A DNA stretch of 12,634 nucleotides from JBBDMX01 sp038241095 (GCA_038241095.1 JBBRGB010000091.1:1-12634); one strand, 5' to 3'. Shown: positions 6,791 to 12,419, counted from the first letter of the stretch. Program-made: numbers and translations. The notes: generated by a model not told the origin, from the sequence alone.

Positions 6791-6947
6791 GGTGCCACAC
6801 AGCATCCCGTTTCGGGTGCTGTGTGCCGATTGACCCTTCGAGTGCCATTTCTAGGAGTTGTTGACTTGATGCCACGTTGGCCGTTGGTCTTGAAGGGTTG
6901 ACGTTTCGCCAGACACACAGCACCCTGTCGGGATGCTGTGTGGCACC
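6791..6947. repeat. BIME-like pair of inverted CACACAGC hairpins
   Basis: This is the convergent spacer between the secreted-protein gene and the glycosyltransferase gene. The outer 19 bases are perfect inverted copies: GGTGCCACACAGCATCCCG (6791-6809) and its complement (6929-6947). Each end is itself a hairpin. The left one (6796-6825) pairs CACACAGCA..CCCG with CGGGTGCTGTGTG around TTT, with one bulged T. The right one (6914-6942) pairs CACACAGCACCC with GGGATGCTGTGTG around TGTC, with one bulged A. Between them are 88 unremarkable bases. No target-site duplication is evident. The arrangement is like a REP/BIME or a small non-autonomous element, and could also serve as a bidirectional 3' end. 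The rest of 6753-6988 shows nothing else. Confidence 0.85.
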
Positions 6948-6988
6948 TTGCGGAAGGTATTCCACAGAGCAATTCATACTGTTTATCG

Positions 6989-8341
6989 TCAGTTGCGGGT
7001 CATCGCGTGGCGATAGACTTCCAGCACCCGCTCCGCGGCGTCGTCCCACGTCAAATGGCGCAGTTCAAGATCGGCCTGGTGCCGCAGCGTCGCCGCCAAG
7101 GGCGCGTGCTTCAACACCGCGATGATCTTGTCAGCCATGTCGTTGATGTCCCAGAAGTCCACCTTCAAGGCGTGCCGCACCACCTCGGCCACCCCCGCCG
7201 TGCGGGAGATGATCACCGGCACATCGTGACGCATGGCCTCCAGACAGGCGATGCCAAACGGCTCGCTGACCGAAGGCATCACAAACAAATCCGCCATGTC
7301 GAAAACGCGCTGCACATCGCCGCTCTCCAAAAAGCCCGTGAAGAGCATCTTGGGCCCAATGCCGACCTCGGCGGCAAGCTCGATGATGCGCCCGGCCTCA
7401 TCGCCACCCCCGGCCATCACGAACTTCACCCGGTCATATTTCTCCAGCACCTTGGCCGCGGCGCGAACGAAATACTCCGGCCCCTTCTGGCTGGTGATGC
7501 GACCGAGATAAAGTACTACCTTGTCGCCCGACCTGACGCGCGTCCGTGGCTCGGTGGGCTGGGCCTTGGGACTGTCGATGCCGTTGTAAACCACGTCGAT
7601 GCGGGTGAGGCTCACACCGTAACGATGCGTCAGAATCCGCCGAGTCAGATGCGACACGGCGATCACGCGATCAGCGTGTTGCAGGCCGTCCCGTTCAATG
7701 TCGCAGATGGCCTCGTTGACCCCGGCCCCGGCACGGTCAAACTCCGTGGAATGCACGTGCGCCACCCACGGCTTGCCCGTGGCCTTGGCCACCGCCATCG
7801 CCGCGGGAAAGGTCATCCAATCATGGGCGTGAATGACATCAAACTCCCCCCCGGAAGCCCCCTCACCGCCACCCACAGCCATGCGGACGCACAGCGCGGC
7901 GTAACGTTGCGTCTCGGCGATCAGATCGCCACCATAAAGCGCCCCGATCTGCCCGGCCAGAGCCGACGAACCATGCGCCAAAATGCTGCCGGGCGGAATG
8001 GCTGGCCGCCCCGCGTTTTGACCACTGGAACCATACGGGCTGACGATCAGCGAAGGCACCGCCTTGAAGCGCACCGAAGCCAGCGCCGCTTCATCGCCGG
8101 GTCGCCCAAGACGAATCGTATCGCCCCCTTGCGTGGCTTCCGCGGCGCTTGACGAAGGCGTCAGCAACCGCACCCGTGGATCAAGCGCCGCCTGCTCCTG
8201 GCCCACGGCTTTGGGCAAGAGAAAAGTAATTTGCGTTTGTTGACGCGCCAGCGCCTTGGTCAGCCCGTAACAGGCCGTGCCCAAGCCGCCGCTGATTAGC
8301 GGTGGGAACTCCCAACCCAACATCAATACGCGCATGGTCAT
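6989..8341 (-). CDS. GT4-family glycosyltransferase (GT-B fold)
   Basis: The 450-residue product has a two-domain GT-B layout. The N-terminal domain opens with MRVLMLGWEFPPLISGGLGTA (3-23), whose GGLG loop binds nucleotide sugar, and contains DVIHAHDWMTFPAA (168-181) and VAHVHSTEFDRAG (193-205). The C-terminal domain has VVYNGID (250-256), YLGRITSQKGPEYF (278-291, with Arg281 and Lys286 as the usual phosphate-contacting pair) and the EX7E motif SEPFGIACLEAM (359-370; Glu360 and Glu368). It is presumably cytoplasmic and transfers a sugar from a nucleotide donor. The start resembles glycogen synthases, but the EX7E motif and length fit GT4, so the acceptor is unknown. Residues about 60-165 form an Ala/Gly-rich insertion. 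ATG 8335, two codons in, is an alternative start; neither has a strong Shine-Dalgarno. It follows floA after 42 bases on the same strand, probably in one operon. Confidence 0.9.
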   Translation of the reverse strand: MTMRVLMLGWEFPPLISGGLGTACYGLTKALARQQTQITFLLPKAVGQEQAALDPRVRLLTPSSSAAEATQGGDTIRLGRPGDEAALASVRFKAVPSLIVSPYGSSGQNAGRPAIPPGSILAHGSSALAGQIGALYGGDLIAETQRYAALCVRMAVGGGEGASGGEFDVIHAHDWMTFPAAMAVAKATGKPWVAHVHSTEFDRAGAGVNEAICDIERDGLQHADRVIAVSHLTRRILTHRYGVSLTRIDVVYNGIDSPKAQPTEPRTRVRSGDKVVLYLGRITSQKGPEYFVRAAAKVLEKYDRVKFVMAGGGDEAGRIIELAAEVGIGPKMLFTGFLESGDVQRVFDMADLFVMPSVSEPFGIACLEAMRHDVPVIISRTAGVAEVVRHALKVDFWDINDMADKIIAVLKHAPLAATLRHQADLELRHLTWDDAAERVLEVYRHAMTRN

Positions 8342-8383
8342 GGTCGTCGCGTTCCATCTTGACGAAAGTGGCGCAAAGAAAGA

Positions 8384-9445
8384 TCAGCGATTCGGCTGCT
8401 GCTGTCCCGCCGGGCCTTGGGACTGCCCGCCACCCGCGATGCTGCTGCGCATCGCGGTGTCGCTCTGAATGTTCTTCATGCGGTAGTAGTCCATGATGCC
8501 CATGTTCCCGCTGCGAAACGCCTCGGCCATCGCCCTGGGCACCTCGGCCTCGGCCAGCACCACCAAGGCCCGGTTCTTCTGCACCTCGGCTTGGTACTCC
8601 TGCTCCTGGGCCACGGCCATGGCGCGACGCTTTTCCGCTTCCGCTTGGAACCGACGCTTGTCCGCCTCGGCTTGGTCGGCCTGAAGCTTGGCGCCGATGT
8701 TCTCACCCACGTCAATGTCGGCGATGTCGATGGACATGATGGTGAAGGCCGTGCCCGAGTCCAGCCCCTTGTCCAGCACCGTCTTGCTGATGCGGTCGGG
8801 GTTTTCCAGCACCGACTTGTGCGAAGGCGAGGAGCCGATGGTGGTGACGATGCCCTCACCGACGCGGGCGATGATGGTTTCCTCATTGGCACCGCCGACG
8901 AGCTTGGCGATGTTGACGCGAACGGTAACGCGGGCCTTGGCCTTGAGCTGGATGCCGTCCTGCGCCACGGCATCAATCGTGCTGCGGCCACTGGTCACGG
9001 GGTTGGGGCAATCAATGACCTTGGGGTTCACCGAGGTCTGCACGGCGTCAAGAATGTCGCGCCCGGCCAGGTCAATGGCGCAGGCTTTGTCGTAAGGCAA
9101 CTCGATCTCCGCGCGATGGGCGGCGATCAAGGCCGTGATCACCGTGGGCACGCGACCGCCTGAAAGATAGTGCGTTTCAAGCTGATCGGTGCTGATGTTC
9201 AAGCCCGCCTTGACCGCGCGGATGCGGGAGATGACGATGATGCGGGGATCGACCTTGCGAAACTGCATGCCAATGAGGCTCAGGAAACTTACCGGCGCCC
9301 CGGAGAGCTGCGCCTGAATCCACAGGTTGACGTACCTGCCAAAGAAGGCGAAGACAACGAACGCCACCAGCACACCGACGGCGATGAGCACCCAGACCAG
9401 CACGGTGCCGGGGTTGGCGGCTTGAGCAAGGGAGGAAGTCAGCAT
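8384..9445 (-). CDS. floA: Flotillin-like protein FloA (UPF0365/YqfA family)
   Basis: The 353-residue product is slightly longer than typical FloA (about 330). A single membrane segment (14-36) is followed by an amphipathic segment, then the family-specific SPFH-like domain with IGMQFRKVDPRIIV (58-71), SGGRVPTVITALIAAHRA (95-112) and GRDILDAVQTSVNPKVIDCP (128-147). EGIVTTIGSSPSHKSVLENPD (197-217) and IDIADIDVGENIGAKLQ (239-255) follow, then a charged Glu/Ala-rich coiled coil (255-312). The extra length is a Gln/Gly/Pro-rich tail (338-353). FloA proteins oligomerise in membrane microdomains and influence membrane order and signalling. The start at 9445 has AGGA five bases upstream and puts the membrane segment at the N-terminus, as in the family. 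NfeD, the usual Firmicutes partner, is not adjacent; the next gene is the glycosyltransferase. Confidence 0.95.
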   Translation of the reverse strand: MLTSSLAQAANPGTVLVWVLIAVGVLVAFVVFAFFGRYVNLWIQAQLSGAPVSFLSLIGMQFRKVDPRIIVISRIRAVKAGLNISTDQLETHYLSGGRVPTVITALIAAHRAEIELPYDKACAIDLAGRDILDAVQTSVNPKVIDCPNPVTSGRSTIDAVAQDGIQLKAKARVTVRVNIAKLVGGANEETIIARVGEGIVTTIGSSPSHKSVLENPDRISKTVLDKGLDSGTAFTIMSIDIADIDVGENIGAKLQADQAEADKRRFQAEAEKRRAMAVAQEQEYQAEVQKNRALVVLAEAEVPRAMAEAFRSGNMGIMDYYRMKNIQSDTAMRSSIAGGGQSQGPAGQQQPNR

Positions 9446-9754
9446 GATGATCCTTTCGCGGAAATTAAGAGCGGAGCGGGAGTGACCCCTGAGTGTACCC
9501 GATGCCCGCGCGGGCATCGAATCACCGCGAGGCTCAAGCCTCCCCCGTCGAATGTACCCGCGTGTGCCTGGGCCTTTGCACATTCATCCAAGGGCTTGCG
9601 CCTTGGGCTCTGATAAACCAAGTCTGCCGCTTGTGACGTCTGGGCGCTTTGCGCTTGCCGCCATGCGATCGCCATGCGGCTCATTTCGGTTAACTGGCTG
9701 CCGCGTTGCCCCGATGATACCCGTGGAGTCACAGTTTTTCGCCATCGGCCAGCC
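9446..9754. promoter_or_regulatory. Divergent floA / STAS control region with palindromes and direct repeats
   Basis: This 309-base gene-free spacer separates the two divergent starts. On the floA side it holds a perfect 20-base palindrome, CGATGCCCGCGCGGGCATCG (9500-9519), a second dyad GAGGCT-CA-AGCCTC (9529-9542), and two direct copies of TGTACCCG (9494-9501 and 9553-9560) that flank them. Further right, GCCATGCG occurs twice (9660-9667 and 9671-9678) around GCGATCGC. CCAAGG/CCTTGG (9588-9606) is a weaker dyad. The arrangement suggests protein-binding sites upstream of floA. No regulator gene lies beside it. Confidence 0.5.
9690..9718 (+). promoter_or_regulatory. Weak sigma70-like promoter candidate for the STAS gene
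   Basis: TTAACT (9690-9695), a 17-base spacer and GATGAT (9713-9718) each match four of six consensus bases. It lies 36 bases before the ATG at 9755. Nothing better is seen in the spacer, but at this match level chance is a real possibility. Confidence 0.2.
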
Positions 9755-10111
9755 ATGATCGATCAGGTTTGTCATATTGAGCAGCAGGGCAGCGTCGCAG
9801 TGGCGACGTTGACCAAGCCCGAACTCGACGCCCCACAGATGCAGGAGGTGGTGGTCGAGCTCATGGAGGCCATGCGTTACTCCAACGCGGTGCACTTCGT
9901 TTTCGACTTCAAGGCCGTCACTTTCGCTTCCTCGGCCTGCATCGGGGCGATGGTGCAGTTTCTTCAGGATGTGGAGCATGTGCGTGGCCGCATCGCGTTG
10001 GCCAACTGTTCGAGCGATGTAGCGTTTCTCTTCAAGGTGACGCGACTGGATACGGTGTTTCGGCTCTTTGACGATGTGGAGCAGGCGGTGGCGGGAGTGG
10101 GCAAAGGGTGA
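9755..10111 (+). CDS. STAS-domain protein, anti-sigma factor antagonist-like
   Basis: The 118-residue product is the size of a single STAS domain. LDAPQMQEVVVELMEAM (24-40) is the first helix region, VHFVFDFKAVTFASSACIGAMVQFL (46-70) is the strand plus the phospho-site loop, and RGRIALANCSSDVAFLFKVTRLDTVFRLFDD is the usual C-terminal strand-helix. In SpoIIAA-type antagonists the loop reads D-S-S-G; here it is A-S-S-A, keeping Ser59 at the phosphorylatable position but lacking the Asp. Such proteins switch partners with an anti-sigma or similar kinase. No kinase or phosphatase gene is adjacent, so the pathway is unknown. ATG 9755 is preferred because it starts at the first strand; no clear Shine-Dalgarno is visible. 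Heptamer array B begins ten bases after the stop. Confidence 0.85.
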   Translation: MIDQVCHIEQQGSVAVATLTKPELDAPQMQEVVVELMEAMRYSNAVHFVFDFKAVTFASSACIGAMVQFLQDVEHVRGRIALANCSSDVAFLFKVTRLDTVFRLFDDVEQAVAGVGKG

Positions 10112-10121
10112 GGGGATGGGG

Positions 10122-10149
10122 AGTCTTGAGTCTTGAGGGGTGAGTCTTG
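10122..10149 (+). repeat. Heptamer array B (AGTCTTG x4, one variant unit)
   Basis: Units in order are AGTCTTG, AGTCTTG, AGGGGTG, AGTCTTG. The variant AGGGGTG is identical, on the other strand, to the CACCCCT unit in array D, in the same place relative to its neighbours, so B and D are copies of one array and not independent expansions. The array starts ten bases after the STAS stop codon. Hairpin H2 follows 20 bases later. Confidence 0.92.
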
Positions 10150-10169
10150 AGGTTGGTCAACGGGGGACT

Positions 10170-10190
10170 CCCAGCCGCGGAGCGGCTGGG
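10170..10190 (+). terminator. 3'-end hairpin, copy H2 (GGA loop, CTTTC tail)
   Basis: Perfect 9-base stem CCCAGCCGC / GCGGCTGGG with a GGA loop and a CTTTCGGGGG tail. It lies 58 bases after the STAS stop and 12 bases from the end of the convergent tonB-like gene, in the STAS gene's sense. GTCAACGG precedes the stem as in H1. The short T-run makes intrinsic termination uncertain. Confidence 0.6.
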
Positions 10191-10202
10191 CTTTCGGGGG
10201 AG

Positions 10203-11618
10203 TTACTTCACGAAGATCATTTCGATTTCGAGGTCGAAGGGGCCGTTGATTTCTTTGAGACGCTTGCCACTGGCGCGCCATTGATACAGGCTCGCCAGCA
10301 CCGGGCCGTCCCAGTTTTCATAACCCGTGTTGCGGATGAACCGCGCGGTCGAAACTTGGCCGGTACGGTCGAAAGTAACTTTCACCACGGGGTTGCGGGG
10401 GATGATGCTCATGCGGGCGATGACGCTGATGCGGGGCACCACCGTCTTGATCTCGATGCCTTGGCCCGTGACGACCGCGCCCGGTTGCATGCGCAACGCT
10501 TCTTTCGTCAGGCTCACGGGCGGGCTTTCACGGTCGCTCTTGGTGGCGGCGGTGGGTTCCGGGGGTTCCGGCGAAGGAGCTTTGGGGCTTTGCTCCGGTT
10601 GCGATTGCGGGTTGGCTGGCGCTGGTGGTGAGACCGATTCGTGTGGCCTGCCGTCTTGTGACTCCGCCACCGGGGTGTCAGCCAATGCCAAGGCGGTTTC
10701 AAGCGAAGGAGTTGATTCCGTTGAGTCCTTGTTTTCCACGGGGGGTTGGTCATTGCTTCGTGGCGGAGAATCTGGCTCACCCTTGACTGCTTGACGCTGT
10801 TGCTCGATGGCGGATTGAGGCGGCTGTTCCGACACTGGCTGGGTCTGGTCAACAGGCGCGGCGGGGAGCGTTCCCGATGCTTCGTTTGCCCGTTGCCCCA
10901 AGGTAATTTCACTTTCTTGAACTTGAGGCCGACCCATCAGGTTCACAGGCGGAGGGGATTGAAGCACCTCTTCCCGCGACAACTGGTCCTGTGAATCCCG
11001 CGCATCGGGTTGGCCCTCATTGGCCGTGGCTTGAGGTTGACCCGGCGGCGGCGGGGTTGATGGCGGGGGCGGGGTTTGAGCCGATCGCGGTGGCAAGGCT
11101 TCGACAGGTTCCATCGCCTCGGGCCGGGCTGGTGGAGTCTCAAGTGCTTCATCGCCGGGCGGAGTGGCCTCGGCACGCAAGGGGGCCACGGGCTGCGGAT
11201 CGACCATCGTCAAGGCCGGCTGCTCCGTCGTCGATTGCCGGGCAATCACTCGCTGGTAATCGTCATGCGAAATCCACGACACCGTGACAATCGGCGGCCC
11301 ATCGTCCCGCCCCACTTGAACTTCGGGCAATGGAGCTGGCGCGGGGTGTGGCGCATCAGGCGCGGCGGTGGGACGTTCAGAGTGATCTCGCGGAGGAAGC
11401 GGATCAGGCTTTTCCTGGGGCTTGGGCGGGGGTGGGAGAACAGGCGATTGAAGGGGTGAAGCGTTGGGAGGCCTGTCTTCGGATGAAGCCACAAGTGACA
11501 AACGTGACGATGCCTCGGCACGCAAAATCAAAGCAAGCGCCGGGATGCCCAGCGCGTGAACCAGCAACGCCACCACAGAGGCGATGACCAAGGGCAGGAT
11601 GGATTCACGATGATTCAT
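10203..11618 (-). CDS. TonB-family-like protein with long proline-rich spacer
   Basis: The 471-residue product has three parts. An N-terminal signal-anchor (about 8-33) contains His21; in E. coli TonB a His in this helix contacts ExbD/ExbB, but the Ser four residues before it is Ala17 here. Residues 45-380 are mostly proline-rich and acidic spacer, with PPPP runs at 62-65, 183-186 and 189-192. One conserved-looking island interrupts it, PIVTVSWISHDDYQRVIARQ-type sequence with STTEQPAL after it (109-136). The C-terminal 85 residues look like a TonB C-terminal domain: NPVVKVTFDRTGQVSTARFI (409-428) and WDGPVLASLYQWRASGKRL (436-454), ending in two beta strands. It probably spans the periplasm and passes energy to an outer-membrane partner. 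ATG 11618 is chosen for the anchor helix; it has no Shine-Dalgarno and heptamer array C lies 12 bases upstream. exbD precedes it. Confidence 0.8.
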   Translation of the reverse strand: MNHRESILPLVIASVVALLVHALGIPALALILRAEASSRLSLVASSEDRPPNASPLQSPVLPPPPKPQEKPDPLPPRDHSERPTAAPDAPHPAPAPLPEVQVGRDDGPPIVTVSWISHDDYQRVIARQSTTEQPALTMVDPQPVAPLRAEATPPGDEALETPPARPEAMEPVEALPPRSAQTPPPPSTPPPPGQPQATANEGQPDARDSQDQLSREEVLQSPPPVNLMGRPQVQESEITLGQRANEASGTLPAAPVDQTQPVSEQPPQSAIEQQRQAVKGEPDSPPRSNDQPPVENKDSTESTPSLETALALADTPVAESQDGRPHESVSPPAPANPQSQPEQSPKAPSPEPPEPTAATKSDRESPPVSLTKEALRMQPGAVVTGQGIEIKTVVPRISVIARMSIIPRNPVVKVTFDRTGQVSTARFIRNTGYENWDGPVLASLYQWRASGKRLKEINGPFDLEIEMIFVK

Positions 11619-11630
11619 GCGTGGGTGGAT

Positions 11631-11672
11631 AGTCTTGAGTCTTGAGTCTTGAGTCTTGAGTCTTGAGTCTTG
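11631..11672 (-). repeat. Heptamer array C (six perfect units)
   Basis: Six uninterrupted perfect copies, AGTCTTG on the plus strand and CAAGACT in the sense of the tonB-like gene, ending 12 bases before its ATG. The complement of ATTGGTTTTT abuts the other end (11675-11684), as at array A. Perfect identity across six units suggests recent expansion by slippage. It is in inverse orientation to array D, 90 bases away, with hairpin H3 between. Confidence 0.95.
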
Positions 11673-11710
11673 AAAAAAACCAATCGAGATTGCACAACAC
11701 CTCAAGAAAG

Positions 11711-11731
11711 CCCACCCGCTCCGCGGGTGGG
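11711..11731 (-). terminator. 3'-end hairpin, copy H3 (GGA loop, CTTTC tail)
   Basis: On the minus strand the stem is CCCACCCGC / GCGGGTGGG with a GGA loop and a CTTTCTTGAGG tail. It begins 64 bases after the exbD stop in exbD's sense. It differs from H2 in the stem only by a G-C to C-G swap at pair 5, which keeps pairing. It may end or attenuate transcription between exbD and the tonB-like gene. Confidence 0.6.
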
Positions 11732-11762
11732 AGCCCCATCGTAAACGCTTCCCCCCCTTCCT

Positions 11763-11797
11763 CAAATCTCAATACTCACCCCTCAAGACGCAAGACT
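11763..11797 (+). repeat. Heptamer array D (five partly degenerate units)
   Basis: On the plus strand the units are CAAATCT, CAATACT, CACCCCT, CAAGACG, CAAGACT. The last unit overlaps the exbD stop codon (11796-11798) by two bases, so the array starts where the exbD reading frame ends. CACCCCT is shared with array B. It is inverted relative to array C and more degenerate, so probably older. Confidence 0.85.
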
Positions 11798-12209
11798 ACT
11801 TCCCCCCCACGATGACAAAATCCGTGATGCCCGCGGCCTGCACCCGTTGAATCAGCAAAATCAACAGCGGCCCACGGTCGGTCCGCCCCTCGGCTTCCAA
11901 GGCCAAAAACAAGCGTGGCCGGGTCGGCTGCTTGGCCATCGCCGCCAGCCGCTCATCGAGTTGCGCCGCGGTCACGGGCTGGCGGTCAAAATAAAGCCCG
12001 CCATTGCCATCCACGGTGATGGTCGCCACCGGCCCGTCGGTGAGGGTCGAAGCCCCCGCCGCCACCGCCGCCAGTTTCACCGGCAGCACCTCGGCCTGGA
12101 TCATCATGGCGAAGCTGTAAATGAAAAACGTCAGCAGCAGAAAAACGACGTCGATCAGCGGCGTCATCTCCACCCGAGGCGATAAATCCCGACGTCGAGC
12201 GCGGTACAT
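11796..12209 (-). CDS. exbD: ExbD/TolR-family proton-channel accessory protein
   Basis: The 137-residue product is the usual ExbD/TolR length. A basic cytoplasmic start (MYRARRRDLSPRVE) leads into the signature MTPLIDVVFLLLTFFIYSFA (15-34), with Asp20 at the position of the essential membrane aspartate (Asp25 in E. coli ExbD, Asp23 in TolR). A periplasmic domain follows, with ITVDGNGGLYFDRQPVT and, near the end, RGPLLILLIQRVQAAGITDFVIVGG, typical of the family. With a MotA/TolQ/ExbB partner it uses the proton gradient to drive a TonB- or TolA-like protein. The tonB-like gene follows after 177 bases, which supports a TonB-type role; no ExbB gene is in the window. GGAG is 14 bases before the ATG, a weak ribosome-binding site. 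Confidence 0.93.
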   Translation of the reverse strand: MYRARRRDLSPRVEMTPLIDVVFLLLTFFIYSFAMMIQAEVLPVKLAAVAAGASTLTDGPVATITVDGNGGLYFDRQPVTAAQLDERLAAMAKQPTRPRLFLALEAEGRTDRGPLLILLIQRVQAAGITDFVIVGGK

Positions 12210-12241
12210 GCCGGTATTTTAGCTCCATTCCCTGACCGCTC

Positions 12242-12323
12242 GCAGCCGCGACGTCCCCGTTGCGCGTCGGCTGCAAGTGGGAAATGGTTCGTTCACAAGA
12301 CGCGCGGCGGGGACGCCGCGGCT
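12242..12323. repeat. REP-like inverted pair with GTCCCCG core
   Basis: Two 25-base copies in opposite orientation: plus strand 12244-12268 and minus strand 12323-12299, identical at 22 of 25 positions around the core CGTCCCCG. The first lies in a longer stem, GCAGCCG..ACG (12242-12253) with CGTCGGCTGC (12265-12274). The second forms a perfect 7-base stem CGCGGCG / CGCCGCG with a GGGA loop (12303-12320). Thirty bases separate the copies. The pair sits in the spacer between exbD and the DUF4870-like gene. It resembles REP/BIME elements; no RAYT-type transposase gene is in the window. Confidence 0.75.
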
Positions 12324-12339
12324 ATGAGGCAGAGAGAAG

Positions 12340-12368
12340 AAGCCCGTGAACTCGATTCAGGGCTTTTT
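12340..12368 (+). terminator. Intrinsic terminator-like hairpin in a divergent spacer
   Basis: AAGCCC-(G)-TGAA (12340-12350) pairs with TTCA-GGGCTT (12356-12365) around a CTCGA loop, with one bulged G, and the stem runs into TTTTT (12364-12368). This is the best Rho-independent terminator in the window, on the plus strand. No plus-strand gene lies upstream of it; the spacer starts at the divergent exbD ATG. Confidence 0.6.
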
Positions 12369-12379
12369 GTTGTACGCAA

Positions 12380-12409
12380 ATGGCGTGGGTTTGACGCCAT
12401 CGCCCACGC
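12380..12409. promoter_or_regulatory. Overlapping dyads across the DUF4870-like gene's -35 region
   Basis: Two mutually exclusive inverted repeats share bases: ATGGCGT / ACGCCAT (12380-12386 and 12394-12400) and GCGTGGG / CCCACGC (12383-12389 and 12403-12409). Both overlap the candidate -35 box at 12391-12396, as an operator would. No ligand or regulator can be named. Confidence 0.4.
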
Positions 12410-12419
12410 GATTGATACT
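12391..12419 (+). promoter_or_regulatory. Sigma70-type promoter for the DUF4870-like gene
   Basis: TTGACG (12391-12396, five of six), a 17-base spacer and GATACT (12414-12419, four of six). Transcription would start near 12426, leaving a leader of about 20 bases with GAGGGA at 12432-12437, seven bases before the ATG. This is the best promoter match in the window, and lies just after the hairpin at 12340-12368. Confidence 0.55.

Noticed and set aside
6938..8152. 404-codon open frame antisense to the glycosyltransferase gene
   Set aside because: The opposite strand encodes a glycosyltransferase with all GT-B motifs; this frame shows no recognisable domain and starts inside the inverted repeat.
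8417..9163. 248-codon open frame antisense to floA
   Set aside because: The composition (His/Gly/Leu/Val-rich) is the mirror of floA codons; no ribosome-binding site or domain is seen.
11619..11765. Upstream ATG (11765) extending the tonB-like protein through the hairpin and array C
   Set aside because: It would put 49 residues of translated repeat before the signal-anchor, which should be N-terminal.
11631..11797. CRISPR-like array
   Set aside because: The units are seven bases, contiguous and without spacers; no cas genes are in the window.
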